Positions 53,716 to 62,805 of a stretch of DNA of 64,000 nucleotides are shown here, piece by piece. A model generated the notes under the pieces. That model was not told the DNA's origin and made no database searches. It saw only the letters and a program-made list of their open reading frames with translations. The stretch is from contig NZ_MWZD01000023.1 in the NCBI RefSeq assembly GCF_002982315.1, forward strand, positions 56,107-120,106, given 5' to 3'. The DNA is from Leucobacter massiliensis. Lineage in GTDB: Bacteria > Actinomycetota > Actinomycetes > Actinomycetales > Microbacteriaceae. A program made the position numbers and the translations under genes. How positions within the stretch are numbered: the stretch's first letter is position 1; each line of letters starts with the position of its first letter.

Positions 53716-54369
53716 GTGGAGTTCATCGAAAACGTGTTCGGCGTGATGCCGAGCCTGATCAGGGCGGTGCCGGTCGTCGCTCAGCTGGCGGTCGGAGCGA
53801 TGGTCATCGCGCTCACGCTCGGCCTGCTCTTGGCCCTTGCCCGCCTCTCCCGTAGCCGAATCGTGCGTGGCATCGCGATCACCTACGTCGAGATCTTCCG
53901 CGGAACGCCGCTGCTCGTGCAACTGGTCTATGTCTACTTCGTGCTCCCGGTCGTGGGAATCCAGCTCGAGCCGGTGAGCGCGGGCATCCTCGCGCTCGGT
54001 CTCAACTACGCCGCGTACCTCTCGGAGGTATACCGGACGTCCATCCTCGCTATCGACTCCGGTCAGACCGAGGCGGCGCTCTCGCTCGGATACACCCCTG
54101 CCAAGGCGCTCTGGCTCGTGGTGATCCCGCAGTCCTTCAAAGTGGCGCTCGGCCCCATCGGCAATTACTTCATCGCCATGGTCAAAGACACGGCGCTGAC
54201 CTCGGTGATCGCCGTATCCGAGATCCTCAAGACCGCCAATACGCTCAACTCGCAGACCTTCCAGACCGTGGAGATCTACACCGCCGCGGCGTTGCTCTAC
54301 CTGGCGCTTTCCCTGCCGCTGTCTCGTCTGGTCATCGTCCTCGAAAGGAAGGTGCGTGCTCGTGCCTAG
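53716..54369 (+). CDS. Amino-acid ABC transporter permease
   Basis: HisM/GlnP-type permease, 217 residues, a compact form with about five helices. [17 protein letters not shown] and the EAA loop [22 protein letters not shown] are diagnostic. GTG 53716 has GGAGGAAAAGGAG upstream. Only one permease gene is present, so the transporter should contain a homodimer. Confidence 0.93.
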   Translation: MEFIENVFGVMPSLIRAVPVVAQLAVGAMVIALTLGLLLALARLSRSRIVRGIAITYVEIFRGTPLLVQLVYVYFVLPVVGIQLEPVSAGILALGLNYAAYLSEVYRTSILAIDSGQTEAALSLGYTPAKALWLVVIPQSFKVALGPIGNYFIAMVKDTALTSVIAVSEILKTANTLNSQTFQTVEIYTAAALLYLALSLPLSRLVIVLERKVRARA

Positions 54370-55240
54370 TCCCATCATCAGCATCCAGGACGTGTACAAG
54401 AGCTTCCGCGTCGGCGAGAAGCGCACTGTGTGGCAGCGGCTGGCGGGCAAGCCGGATCAGCGCCGCACCCTCGAGGTGCTCAAGGGCGTGGACCTGGATG
54501 TTGCGCCCGGGGAGGTGGTCGTCCTCATCGGTTCCAGCGGCTCGGGTAAGTCGACGCTGCTCCGCTGCATCAACAAGCTCGAGGTCATCGATTCCGGGCG
54601 CATACTGGTTGACGGTCACCTCGTCGGCTACCGCGAGCGGGGGGATACCCTCGTCGCGGAGTCCCCGAGGGAGACCGCGCGCAAGCGCACCGAGATCGGC
54701 ATGGTGTTCCAGCACTTCAACCTGTTCATGAACAAGACCGCCCTCGGCAATGTGATGGCACCGCTCAGGGATGTCCGGAGGCTTTCGAAGGTCGCGGCTC
54801 GCGCGAAGGCGGAGCCGGCGCTGAGACTCGTAGGTCTCGCGGATCGCATGGACAATTACCCGTCACGCCTGTCCGGCGGTCAGAAGCAGCGGGTCGCGAT
54901 TGCACGGGCGCTTGCAATGGAGCCCGGGGTGATGCTGTTCGATGAGCCAACCTCCGCCCTGGACCCGGAACTCGTCGGCGAGGTGCTCGCGGTGATCAAG
55001 CAGATCGCGGCGAGCGGGACGACGATGATGATCGTGACGCACGAGATGCAGTTCGCCCGCGAGATCGCTGATCGAGTCGTGGTGATGGACGGCGGCAGGA
55101 TCGTGGAGCAGGGTGCCCCCGCAGAAGTATTCGGGGCGCCCAAGCACAGCAAGACCCGTGCCTTGCTGCGCAGATCCGGAGTTCTCGACACTCCGCAGAC
55201 CGAGGCGATCCAGGTCAAGCCGGGGGAGATCGGGGACTGA
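54356..55240 (+). CDS. Amino-acid ABC transporter ATPase
   Basis: GlnQ/HisP-type ATPase, 294 residues. The GTG at 54356 follows AAAGGAAGG and overlaps the permease end by 14 bases; GTG 54362 is an alternative. P-loop [55 protein letters not shown] and VTHEMQFA are intact. An insertion before the P-loop ([15 protein letters not shown]) is unusual for the family. It ends two bases from the convergent lysR gene. Confidence 0.93.
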   Translation: MLVPSPIISIQDVYKSFRVGEKRTVWQRLAGKPDQRRTLEVLKGVDLDVAPGEVVVLIGSSGSGKSTLLRCINKLEVIDSGRILVDGHLVGYRERGDTLVAESPRETARKRTEIGMVFQHFNLFMNKTALGNVMAPLRDVRRLSKVAARAKAEPALRLVGLADRMDNYPSRLSGGQKQRVAIARALAMEPGVMLFDEPTSALDPELVGEVLAVIKQIAASGTTMMIVTHEMQFAREIADRVVVMDGGRIVEQGAPAEVFGAPKHSKTRALLRRSGVLDTPQTEAIQVKPGEIGD

Positions 55241-55241
55241 G

Positions 55242-56147
55242 CTACGCCGGCTGCGCGGCCCGCTTGAGGATCGTGCTCACGAGGTCGATCAGCTCGATGA
55301 TCGCCGGCGAGTAGACGCTATTGCGTCGCCGGATCACCGCGATCGTGTCGTAGAGCGGCGTCTCGAACGGTGCGCAGTGCAGGTTCTTCGGGAAACCGGC
55401 GCTTCGCGTCGCCGCCTGAGAAATCATGGTGTCGGCGATCCCACGCGAGGCCAGCTCTAGCGCAGCCTCCATGTACTCCACCTCGACGAGAGGCTCGATC
55501 TGGAGACCGCGTCTCTGGGCCCGCTCGTTCAGCTGCCGGCGCGTGGGGTCGTTCCAGCTGTAGCTCGCGTCGTAGAGCACGATGGGATTCTGGACGATCT
55601 GCTCCATCGTTACCGGCTGCGCGACCCGTTCGGGATGACTCGATGTCCACAGCACCTCGTCCTGCAGCAGGGGGAAGACCTCGAGCTGTTCGTCCGGCAC
55701 TGGGAGCACGACGATCCCCGCCTCCAGCACGCCATCCCTCACCCCCTCGACGACCTCGAAAGAGTTCTGCCCGTAGAGTTTGAGCCGTACATTGGGCCGG
55801 GCGCGATGGAACTGTTCAACCAGTTCGGCCAGGAAGTAGAAGCTCGCATTGCGGAGTACCCCGAGCGAGACGGAACCGCGCTGGATACCGCGCAGTTCGA
55901 AGAGCGCCTCGTCTGCGCGATCCGAGGTCTCGACGATCTGCCGGGCCCACCCGAGCAGCTCCTGCCCGGCAGCGGTGAGGCTCAGGCGTCGACCGGTGCG
56001 AATGAACAGGACGAGATTGTGGTGTTCCTCGAGTTTGCGGATCAGTGCCGAGATTGTCGGCTGTGACACCCCGAGCCGGTTCGCAGCTGAGGTGAAGGAG
56101 CCGCTGTCCGCCGCGTAGACGAAGGCTCGAAGCTGCGTGATGGTCAT
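55242..56147 (-). CDS. LysR-type regulator of the transporter/hisD module
   Basis: 301-residue LTTR. The N-terminal helix-turn-helix (FVYAADSGSFTSAANRLGVS, QPTISALIRKLEE) is followed by the two-lobe effector domain (SVSLGVLRNASFYFL, ASYSWNDPTRRQ). It lies between the transporter operon and hisD, divergent from hisD. A copy of the shared ATNGCTCA-N3-CTA motif covers its own start codon, so autoregulation is likely. The inducer is unknown and could be the transported amino compound. Confidence 0.88.
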   Translation of the reverse strand: MTITQLRAFVYAADSGSFTSAANRLGVSQPTISALIRKLEEHHNLVLFIRTGRRLSLTAAGQELLGWARQIVETSDRADEALFELRGIQRGSVSLGVLRNASFYFLAELVEQFHRARPNVRLKLYGQNSFEVVEGVRDGVLEAGIVVLPVPDEQLEVFPLLQDEVLWTSSHPERVAQPVTMEQIVQNPIVLYDASYSWNDPTRRQLNERAQRRGLQIEPLVEVEYMEAALELASRGIADTMISQAATRSAGFPKNLHCAPFETPLYDTIAVIRRRNSVYSPAIIELIDLVSTILKRAAQPA

Positions 56148-56160
56148 AGCTCAACACTAT
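56146..56160. promoter_or_regulatory. LysR-type site B (lysR start)
   Basis: ATAGCTCAACACTAT overlaps the lysR start codon on the other strand and extends to CATAG-7-CTATG, a classic T-N11-A arrangement. Confidence 0.6.
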
Positions 56161-56183
56161 GGCATATAGAGGTGACCGCCCAG

Positions 56184-56212
56184 TTGTGGGCAGTATCGCT
56201 CATTTCTAGCAT
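56184..56212 (+). promoter_or_regulatory. hisD promoter with LysR-type site C
   Basis: TTGTGG (56184-56189) and TAGCAT (56207-56212) are 17 bases apart, with ATG 56220 seven bases downstream. Site C, ATCGCTCATTTCTAG (56195-56209), overlaps the -10. Confidence 0.6.
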
Positions 56213-56219
56213 CGACAAC

Positions 56220-57536
56220 ATGAAGTTCACCACCCCAGTCCTCAACAAGTACGCAGGCCGTTACACGCGCCTGAAGAGTCCTCTCGATGCCCCCGCGGCG
56301 CAGCGAGACCCGCAGGTCATCGAAACGGTTTCCGCGATGTTGCTCGACATCGAGAAGCGAGGTCTCGACGCGGTCCGCGATTACGCCAAACAACTGGACC
56401 ACTGGGACGGCGATGACTTCGAGATCCCCGCTGCCACGATCGCCTCCAGCGGAGATCGAATCGATCCTGAGCTGCGGTCCGCCATCGACCTCGGCGCGGA
56501 GCGCACCCAGGCGTTCGCGCACCGGCAGCGCGAGGGGCACGTCGACTTCGAGGTCGAGCTCGCACCGGGGCTGCACACCGGTGTCCGCTACATCCCGCTC
56601 GGACGCGTCGGAGCATATCTGCCGGCGGGGCGCTTCCCGCTCACGGCGAGCGCGTTTATGACGGTCGGCGTGGCGAAGGCCGCGGGCGTGCCGCACGTGG
56701 TCGCATGTACCCCTCCGCAGCCCAACGGTGGCCCAAACGACGCCGTGCTGTATACCGCACATGTCTCCGGCGTCGATCGCGTCTTCTTGCTCGGCGGGGT
56801 CCAGGCGCTCGCGGCCATGACATTCGGTCTCGTGGACGAGCTGCCGGCCGATATGCTCGTCGGTGCGGGCAACGCCTTCGTCGCCGAAGCGAAGCGTCAG
56901 CTCTTCGGACGCGTCGCGATCGATCTTCCGGCCGGTCCCTCGGAAGTCGCGGTGATCTCCGACGACTCGGCGGACCCGGAGCTCGTCGCCGCAGATTTGC
57001 TTGGCCAGGCAGAGCACGGCCCCAACTCTCCCGCCGCCCTGGTGACCACCAGCGAGGAGCACGGGCGTGCGGTGATCGCGGCTGTCGAGCGCCAGCTCGA
57101 AACGCTCGCAACATCGGCGATCTGCGGCCCCGCATGGCGGGACCACGGCTCGGTGACGGTTGCCGAGGATCGCGAGGTCGCGGTCGCGCTGATGGACGAC
57201 CTTGCGCCCGAGCATCTCGAGGTGATCACCGGCGATGATACGTGGTATCACGAGCGTCTGAGCAACTACGGCTCGATCTTCCTCGGCGAGTGGAGCACGG
57301 TGGCCTACTCCGACAAGGGCATGGCGGGCACCAACCACACCCTCCCGACCGCGGGCGGAGCCAAGCATAGTGCCGGGCTGTCGGTATCGCGTTTTCTGAA
57401 GCCGCTCACCTTCCAGCGCATCGAGCGGGAGGCCACTCCGCTTCTCGCACCTGCCACGGCGACGATCTCGGAGTCGGAGGGCATGGCCGCGCACCAGGCG
57501 ACCGCCCAGCTGCGCTTGGATCGGTACAGGGGCTGA
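56220..57536 (+). CDS. HisD-family dehydrogenase, catabolic-type context
   Basis: Histidinol-dehydrogenase-fold zinc/NAD enzyme, 438 residues from ATG 56220. An in-frame GTG at 56172 lies upstream of the predicted promoter and is less likely. Residues aligning to the metal and catalytic set are present: Gln263, His266, Glu331, His332, Asp365, His373 and His426. Subfamily segments GQAEHGPNSPAALVT, LSNYGSIFLGEWSTVAYSD and LKPLTFQRIEREAT look closer to my memory of catabolic HisD-like and sulfopropanediol dehydrogenase (HpsN) proteins than to biosynthetic HisD. No his biosynthesis gene is near. Histidinol oxidation and dihydroxypropanesulfonate oxidation are both possible. Confidence 0.85.
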   Translation: MKFTTPVLNKYAGRYTRLKSPLDAPAAQRDPQVIETVSAMLLDIEKRGLDAVRDYAKQLDHWDGDDFEIPAATIASSGDRIDPELRSAIDLGAERTQAFAHRQREGHVDFEVELAPGLHTGVRYIPLGRVGAYLPAGRFPLTASAFMTVGVAKAAGVPHVVACTPPQPNGGPNDAVLYTAHVSGVDRVFLLGGVQALAAMTFGLVDELPADMLVGAGNAFVAEAKRQLFGRVAIDLPAGPSEVAVISDDSADPELVAADLLGQAEHGPNSPAALVTTSEEHGRAVIAAVERQLETLATSAICGPAWRDHGSVTVAEDREVAVALMDDLAPEHLEVITGDDTWYHERLSNYGSIFLGEWSTVAYSDKGMAGTNHTLPTAGGAKHSAGLSVSRFLKPLTFQRIEREATPLLAPATATISESEGMAAHQATAQLRLDRYRG

Positions 57537-57560
57537 GAACGGGCTGCCCAGAGGCGGGGC

Positions 57561-58796
57561 TCACGCGACGCGCTCGCCGGCGCGCCAGACGGACGCGGTG
57601 AGGGGCATGCCGGGGCGGTAGGCGAGGTGCGTGGCCGAGGGCGCGTCGAGCAGCTGCAGATCGGCGCGGGCGCCCGGCCGGATCGCGCCGACGGCCGGCT
57701 GGGTCTCCCCGCGGGGATCCCGCCAGCCGTCCTCGTGCATGCCGAGCGCGATCGCGCCGCCGAGCGTCGCCGCCCGCACCGCCTCCTGGACGCTCAGTCC
57801 CATCTGCAGCACCGCGGTCGCGACGCAGAAGCCCATCGAGCTCGTGTACGAGGTGCCGGGGTTGCAGTTGGAGGCGATGGCGACGACGGCCCCGGCGTCG
57901 AGCAGCCGCCTCGCCGGCGCGAGCGGCATGCGGGTCGAGAGGTCGCAGGCGGGCAGCACGGTGGCGACGGTGCCGCGCGATCCCGCGCCTTCCTGCCAGC
58001 GCGCCCACGAGCCCGCGAGCGCCTCGACGTCGCCGTCGTCGAGGAAGCCGAGGTGGTCGACGCTCAGCGCTCCGTGTGCGACGGCGAGCCGGGCGCCCGG
58101 CCCGTGCCCGAGCTGATTGCCGTGCACGTGGCTCGCGAGCCCGCGTTCGGCGGCGGCGGCCAGCACCCGGGCGGAGGCCTCGCCGTCGAAGGCGCCGCTC
58201 TCGCAGAACACGTCGACGGCGCTGACGTGCGGGGCGACCGCGTCGAGCATGGGGCCGGTGACGAGCTCGAGATAGTCTGCGGGATCGGCCCCCGCCGGCA
58301 CGAGGTGCGCGCCGAGGAAGGTGACCGCGTCGACCACGCGCCCCGCGATGACCGCCGAGCGCAGCTCGTCCGCGACGGTGAGCCCGTAGCCGGTCTTGGT
58401 CTCCAGCGTCGTGGTGCCGCCCCTCCGGGCCTCGGCGACGAGACGCGCGAGCGTCGCCTGCAACTGCGCGTCGCTGGCGGCCCGAGTGGCCTCCACGGTG
58501 ACGTTGATCCCGCCCGCCGCGTAGGCCTCGCCCGCCATGCGCGCCTCAAACTCCGCGGTGCGATCGCCCGCGAACACGAGGTGCGTGTGCGAGTCGACCC
58601 AGCCCGGCAGCACGGCGCGGCCCTCGGCATCGCAGCGCTCGTCGGCCTGCGGGGCGCGGGCCGCGGCCCCCACCCACGCGATCCTGCCGTCCTCCACCAC
58701 CACGGCGGCGTCGCGCAGCCGCCCGCCGACGCCCTCGCCGATCTCGGGCGCGTTCGTCGTGAGCTCTCCGATGCGGTCGATGAGGAGTGCGGTCAT
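57561..58796 (-). CDS. hutI: Imidazolonepropionase
   Basis: Third enzyme of histidine degradation, opening the imidazolone ring to formiminoglutamate; 411 residues. The amidohydrolase metal motif SHTHLVFAGDR (His70, His72) is seen. GGTTTLETKTGYGL, VHGNQLGHG and the late NCNPGTSYTSSMGF are HutI signatures. It is downstream of hutU on the same strand, 102 bases apart, and meets hisD tail to tail across 24 bases. Confidence 0.95.
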   Translation of the reverse strand: MTALLIDRIGELTTNAPEIGEGVGGRLRDAAVVVEDGRIAWVGAAARAPQADERCDAEGRAVLPGWVDSHTHLVFAGDRTAEFEARMAGEAYAAGGINVTVEATRAASDAQLQATLARLVAEARRGGTTTLETKTGYGLTVADELRSAVIAGRVVDAVTFLGAHLVPAGADPADYLELVTGPMLDAVAPHVSAVDVFCESGAFDGEASARVLAAAAERGLASHVHGNQLGHGPGARLAVAHGALSVDHLGFLDDGDVEALAGSWARWQEGAGSRGTVATVLPACDLSTRMPLAPARRLLDAGAVVAIASNCNPGTSYTSSMGFCVATAVLQMGLSVQEAVRAATLGGAIALGMHEDGWRDPRGETQPAVGAIRPGARADLQLLDAPSATHLAYRPGMPLTASVWRAGERVA

Positions 58797-58898
58797 GGCT
58801 CTGCTTTCGCGTGCGGGGGCTGAGGGGGCGGAGACGCCGCGTGGCGGCGGGGCTGCGAGGCTCTCTGCACCGGACTCGTGCGGGCCCCGCGGGGCGGG

Positions 58899-60626
58899 CT
58901 ACCAGGCCCGGTCGGTGTTCCGGATCGTCGGAGGGATCGGCACCCGCACCCCGCGCTCAGCCGCCACCTCGGCGGCGCGCTCGTAGCCGGCGTCGACGTG
59001 ACGGATGACGCCCATCCCCGGATCGTTGGTGAGCAGCCGGGTGAGCTTCTCGGCGGCGAGCTCGGTGCCGTCGGCGACCGAGACCTGCCCGGTGTGGATG
59101 GACCGGCCGATGCCGACGCCGCCGCCGTGGTGGATCGACACCCACGTCGCGCCCGAGGACGCGGCGGTGAGTGCGTTGAGCAGCGGCCAGTCGGCGATCG
59201 CGTCGGAGCCGTCGGCCATCGCCTCGGTCTCGCGGTAGGGGGAGGCCACGGATCCCGCGTCGAGGTGGTCGCGTCCGATGACGATCGGGGCCGAGACCCT
59301 GCCCTCGGCGACGAGACGGTTGAAGAGGAGGCCCGCCTGGTGGCGCTCGCCGTAGCCGAGCCAGCAGATGCGGGCCGGCAGCCCCTCGTATTCGACGCGA
59401 TCCCGGGCGGCGTCGAGCCAGGTGCGCAGATGCGCGTTCTCGGGGAAGAGCTCCTTGAGCGCCTCGTCGGTGACGCGGATGTCCTCGGGATCGCCGGAGA
59501 GCGCCGCCCATCGGAAGGGGCCGAGCCCCTCGCAGAACAGCGGGCGGATGTATGCGGGCACGAAGCCGGGGAACGCGAAGGCGCGGTCGTAGCCGCCCGT
59601 GCGCGCCTCGTCGCGGATGGAGTTGCCGTAGTCGAAGACCTCGGCGCCCGCGTCCTGGAACTCGACCATGGCCCGGACCTGCCGGGCCATCGAGGTCTGC
59701 GCGTCCCGGGTGAACTGCTCGGGGTCCGCCTCGGCGCGCTGCAGTCGTTCCTCGACGGCGTAGCCGATGGGGAGGTAGGAGAGGGGGTCGTGCGCCGAGG
59801 TCTGGTCGGTGACGAGGTCGATGGTCACCTCGCCCGCGCGGTGGCGGCGCAGCACCTCGGGGAAGACCTCGGCGGCGTTGCCCACGAGCCCGACGGACCA
59901 GCCGCGTCCCTCCTGCTTGGCCTGCTGGACCTTCGCGAGCGCGAGCTCGAGGTCGTCCACGACCTCGTCGAGATAGCGCTTCCCGGCGCGCCGCTCCAGG
60001 CGGCTGCGGTCGACGTCGACGATGAGGCAGGCGCCGTCGTTGAGGGTGACGGCGAGCGGCTGCGCGCCGCCCATGCCGCCGCAGCCGCCGGTGAGGGTGA
60101 TGGTGCCCGCGAGCGGGCCCTTTCCCGCGATGGCGGCGATGCGCCCCTGGCCCTGCAGCTTGCGTCCGGCGGCGGCGAAGGTCTCGTAGGTGCCCTGCAG
60201 GATGCCCTGCGTGCCGATGTAGATCCAGGATCCGGCGGTCATCTGCCCGTACATCATCAGGCCTGCGGCCTCCAGGCGGCGGAACTCGGGCCAGGTGGCC
60301 CAGTCGCCGACGAGGTTGGAATTGGCGAGGAGCACGCGCGGCGCCCAGGTGCTCGTGCGGAAGACGCCGACGGGCTTGCCGGACTGCACGAGCAGGGTCT
60401 CGTCGTCTTCGAGATCCCGCAGCGTGGCGACGATCGCGTCGTAGGCCTCCCAGCTGCGTGCGGCCCGGCCGGTGCCGCCGTAGACGACGAGGTCGTCGGG
60501 GCGCTCGGCGACCTCGGGGTCGAGGTTGTTCATGAGCATGCGCAGCGGTGCCTCGGTCTGCCAGCTCTTCGCGGTGATCTCGGTGCCGCGCGGGGCGCGG
60601 ACGGGGCGTGCGCCGGGAAGCGTCAT
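58899..60626 (-). CDS. hutU: Urocanate hydratase
   Basis: Second enzyme of histidine degradation (urocanate to imidazolonepropionate), using tightly bound NAD; 575 residues. ATG at 60626 is chosen for GAAAGGAC upstream and the normal N-terminal start; a longer frame adds 18 residues. [14 protein letters not shown] sequence ([14 protein letters not shown]), [14 protein letters not shown] and the catalytic-region [17 protein letters not shown] are present. hutH and the formiminoglutamate hydrolase are not in the window. Confidence 0.95.
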   Translation of the reverse strand: MTLPGARPVRAPRGTEITAKSWQTEAPLRMLMNNLDPEVAERPDDLVVYGGTGRAARSWEAYDAIVATLRDLEDDETLLVQSGKPVGVFRTSTWAPRVLLANSNLVGDWATWPEFRRLEAAGLMMYGQMTAGSWIYIGTQGILQGTYETFAAAGRKLQGQGRIAAIAGKGPLAGTITLTGGCGGMGGAQPLAVTLNDGACLIVDVDRSRLERRAGKRYLDEVVDDLELALAKVQQAKQEGRGWSVGLVGNAAEVFPEVLRRHRAGEVTIDLVTDQTSAHDPLSYLPIGYAVEERLQRAEADPEQFTRDAQTSMARQVRAMVEFQDAGAEVFDYGNSIRDEARTGGYDRAFAFPGFVPAYIRPLFCEGLGPFRWAALSGDPEDIRVTDEALKELFPENAHLRTWLDAARDRVEYEGLPARICWLGYGERHQAGLLFNRLVAEGRVSAPIVIGRDHLDAGSVASPYRETEAMADGSDAIADWPLLNALTAASSGATWVSIHHGGGVGIGRSIHTGQVSVADGTELAAEKLTRLLTNDPGMGVIRHVDAGYERAAEVAAERGVRVPIPPTIRNTDRAW

Positions 60627-60713
60627 GGTGGGGTCCTTTCGCCAGGAACGGCCCGCGAGGCCGTGCTGCCTCCATCCCACCGTTTCGGCCTTCCCGCGGC
60701 AATGCGCCGCTCG

Positions 60714-60745
60714 CCCGGCCTGTCCGGGATCCCGGACAGGCCGGG
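60714..60745. repeat. 32-bp perfect palindrome upstream of hutU
   Basis: Symmetric about 60729/60730 with no spacer; the core is CTGTCCGGGATCCCGGACAG. It is located about 90-120 bases before the hutU start. A dimeric-regulator operator or a terminator-like cruciform are the two readings. Confidence 0.75.
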
Positions 60746-60761
60746 GGCTTCACCCTGCGCT

Positions 60762-60810
60762 CCGGCGCCCGGCGCCCGGCGCCCGGCGCCCGGCGACCGG
60801 CGACCGGCGC
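60762..60810. repeat. Seven tandem copies of a 7-base unit
   Basis: CCGGCGC repeated seven times with two copies reading CCGGCGA. It is a likely slippage-prone tract. Confidence 0.8.
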
Positions 60811-60872
60811 CCCGGTGCCCCGTGCTCCGGCGTTCGGCCTCACGCGCCCGCGCCCTGCCTCCGGGGCCTCAC

Positions 60873-60942
60873 CTTTCCGCGAGCGGCGGTGCTTTCCGCG
60901 AGCGGCGGTGTCCTGCGCGGTGAAATCTGCCGCCGCTCGCGG
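60873..60942. repeat. Direct plus inverted repeat element beside the permease stop
   Basis: A 19-base unit (core CCGCGAGCGGCGG) occurs twice head to tail at 60873-60891 and 60892-60910, with an inverted 13-base copy at 60930-60942. The layout resembles 28058-28146 and lies 14 bases beyond the end of the minus-strand permease gene. Confidence 0.75.
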
Positions 60943-60955
60943 GAGGCGCCGCCGC

Positions 60956-62494
60956 TCAGCGCGGTTCCGGCACGGAGATGAGTTCGGTGCCGTAGGCTCC
61001 CGGCTCCGTGCCGTGGCCGATCTGGCGGTAGATGTCCTGCTTCGCCGCGCGCAGGATCAGGGCCCAGACGATGCCGACGATCGCGGCGAGGAAGATCAGG
61101 CCGGGGAGGATGAAGGTGGTCGCATCGGGCTCCGCCTGGCTCAGCATGAGCTGGAAGTTCGCGAGGATCATCACGAACACCCAGAGCAGGGCGAGGCCGG
61201 AGGCCGCCGGGGCGATCACCGTGGTCCAGACGCCGAGCCCGCGCCGGTCGCGGCGGAAGAAGCCGATCACCGCGGCGGCGATCACCGCCATGAGCAGCAC
61301 GAGCGCCGCGGCGCCGGTGTTGGTCAGCCAGGTGAACATGGTGAGCACCGGGTAGAGGAAGGCCGTCTCGCCGAGCATGCGCTCGGCCGCGCCGAGACCG
61401 TCGCCCACGATCGCGAAGCCCGACACGACCACGAGCGCGATGACCGTCTGCGCCACCGAGCCCGCCCACGGCGCGCCCGAGGCACTGGTGCGGCTGAACC
61501 ACGCCGGCAGCACGCCCTCGCGTCCGAGGGAGTAGAAGTAGCGGGCGACGGCGTTGTGGAAGGCCTGCAGGGCCGCGAAGAGGCTCGTGATGAACAGCAG
61601 CGTCATGACGTCCGCGAAGATCACGCCCACGCGATCCGTCATGAAGATGAACATGAGGTCGGGACCGCTGGCCTGCGACTGCTCGACGATCTGCGAGGGG
61701 CCGATGCCGACGGAGAACGCCCAGGCGCTGAAGGCGTAGAAGACGCCGATGATCGCGACCGCGGCGTAGGTCGCCCGGGGCACCGTGCGCTTGGGATCCT
61801 TCGCCTCCTCGCCGTAGATCGCGGCTCCCTCGAAGCCCATGAAGGCGGCGACGCCGAAGACCAGGATGATCCCGAGCGAGGGTCCGAAGAGCGCTGCCGG
61901 GTTGACGGCCGCGGTGCTCACGCCCTCGGGGGCGGTGCCGATCGCGACGATGTCGAAGACGATCACCACGACGAACTCGAGGGCGACGAGCACGCCGAGC
62001 ACCTTCGCGGAGAGGTCGACGCGGTTGACGCCCAGCACGCCGACGACGACGATGCACAGCAGGATCCACACCCACCAGGGCGAGGCGAAGCCGAACTTCG
62101 CCTCGAGGAAGACGGAGAGCTGGAATCCGAACAGGCCGTAGATGCCGACCTGCATCGCGTTGTAGGCGACCAGCGCGACGAGGGAGGCGCCGACGCCGAG
62201 CGGGCGCCCGAGGCCCTGCGCGATGTAGGCGTAGAAGGCCCCGGCATTGGTGATGTGCCGGCTCATGGCGGTGTAGCCGACGGCGAAGACGGTGAGGATC
62301 ACGGCGATCAGCAGGAAGCCGAGCGGCACGCCCTGGGACTCGGTGACCGCGAAGGAGGTGGTGACGCCGCCGGCCACCACGGTGAGCGGGGCCGATGCCG
62401 CGATGATCATGAAGGTGATGGCGGGCACGCCGAGGGTGCGGCGGCTCAGCCCGGGATCGTGGTGCGCCGTGTCCGGCGTCGCTGGTGCACTCAT
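60956..62494 (-). CDS. APC-family amino-acid permease
   Basis: Twelve-helix secondary transporter, 512 residues from ATG at 62494, preceded by GAGGAACCTCC; longer frames upstream are not protein-like. SRRTLGVPAITFMIIAASAPLT and GFEGAAIYGEEAKDPKRTVPRATY are APC signatures. It sits between hutU and hpaD on the same strand. It could import histidine/urocanate, or an aromatic acid or amine that feeds HpaD. Sequence alone does not decide. Confidence 0.87.
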   Translation of the reverse strand: MSAPATPDTAHHDPGLSRRTLGVPAITFMIIAASAPLTVVAGGVTTSFAVTESQGVPLGFLLIAVILTVFAVGYTAMSRHITNAGAFYAYIAQGLGRPLGVGASLVALVAYNAMQVGIYGLFGFQLSVFLEAKFGFASPWWVWILLCIVVVGVLGVNRVDLSAKVLGVLVALEFVVVIVFDIVAIGTAPEGVSTAAVNPAALFGPSLGIILVFGVAAFMGFEGAAIYGEEAKDPKRTVPRATYAAVAIIGVFYAFSAWAFSVGIGPSQIVEQSQASGPDLMFIFMTDRVGVIFADVMTLLFITSLFAALQAFHNAVARYFYSLGREGVLPAWFSRTSASGAPWAGSVAQTVIALVVVSGFAIVGDGLGAAERMLGETAFLYPVLTMFTWLTNTGAAALVLLMAVIAAAVIGFFRRDRRGLGVWTTVIAPAASGLALLWVFVMILANFQLMLSQAEPDATTFILPGLIFLAAIVGIVWALILRAAKQDIYRQIGHGTEPGAYGTELISVPEPR

Positions 62495-62675
62495 GGTGGA
62501 GGTTCCTCTCGTGGCTGCGCTGCGCACGTGCTTCCGCGCTGAAGTGATGTGTCCCCGGTGCGGATCCGAGTGGTCCGCGGTGTGATCCGAGTCTAGGAAG
62601 CGGCGCCGTTTCCGGCTGTTCCGAGCGCGCACGGGACATGAGGATCCGCGCAAAACTATCCAAGTGGACAGCGCC

Positions 62676-62735
62676 GTGCCGGGCCGCTGTGCCGGGTCGC
62701 TGCGCCGGGCCGCTGTGCCGGGCCGCTGCGCCGGG
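62676..62735. repeat. 13-base tandem repeat, about 4.6 copies
   Basis: Unit GTGCCGGGCCGCT from 62676, with copies differing at one or two positions (T/C at the second base, C/T at the ninth). Confidence 0.8.
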
Positions 62736-62743
62736 ACACGAAG

Positions 62744-62775
62744 CGGGGCCGGGGTGCGTGTGCACCCCGGCCCCG
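62744..62775 (-). terminator. Terminator of hpaD
   Basis: A perfect 14-bp stem (62744-62757 with 62762-62775) has a 4-base loop, 31 bases past the hpaD stop on the minus strand. Confidence 0.7.
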
Positions 62776-62805
62776 ATCCCGCGCCGGCACCCCGGCCCGC
62801 GGCGG

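Larger units (their letters stand above)
60627..60955. other. 329-base repeat-rich gap upstream of hutU
   Basis: No gene is supported here. The gap holds, in order, a 32-bp perfect palindrome, a seven-copy 7-base tandem repeat and a direct/inverted repeat element next to the permease stop. The hutU promoter must lie here; I do not see a clear one. Confidence 0.7.
62495..62805. other. 311-base gap between permease and hpaD
   Basis: No gene is supported. It holds the permease leader with an AT-rich spot (62652-62665), a 13-base tandem repeat and the hpaD terminator. Confidence 0.65.

Noticed and set aside
60762..60810. Possible CRISPR array
   Set aside because: Units are 7 bases with no spacers; the 13-base repeat at 62676 fails for the same reason, and no cas gene is present.
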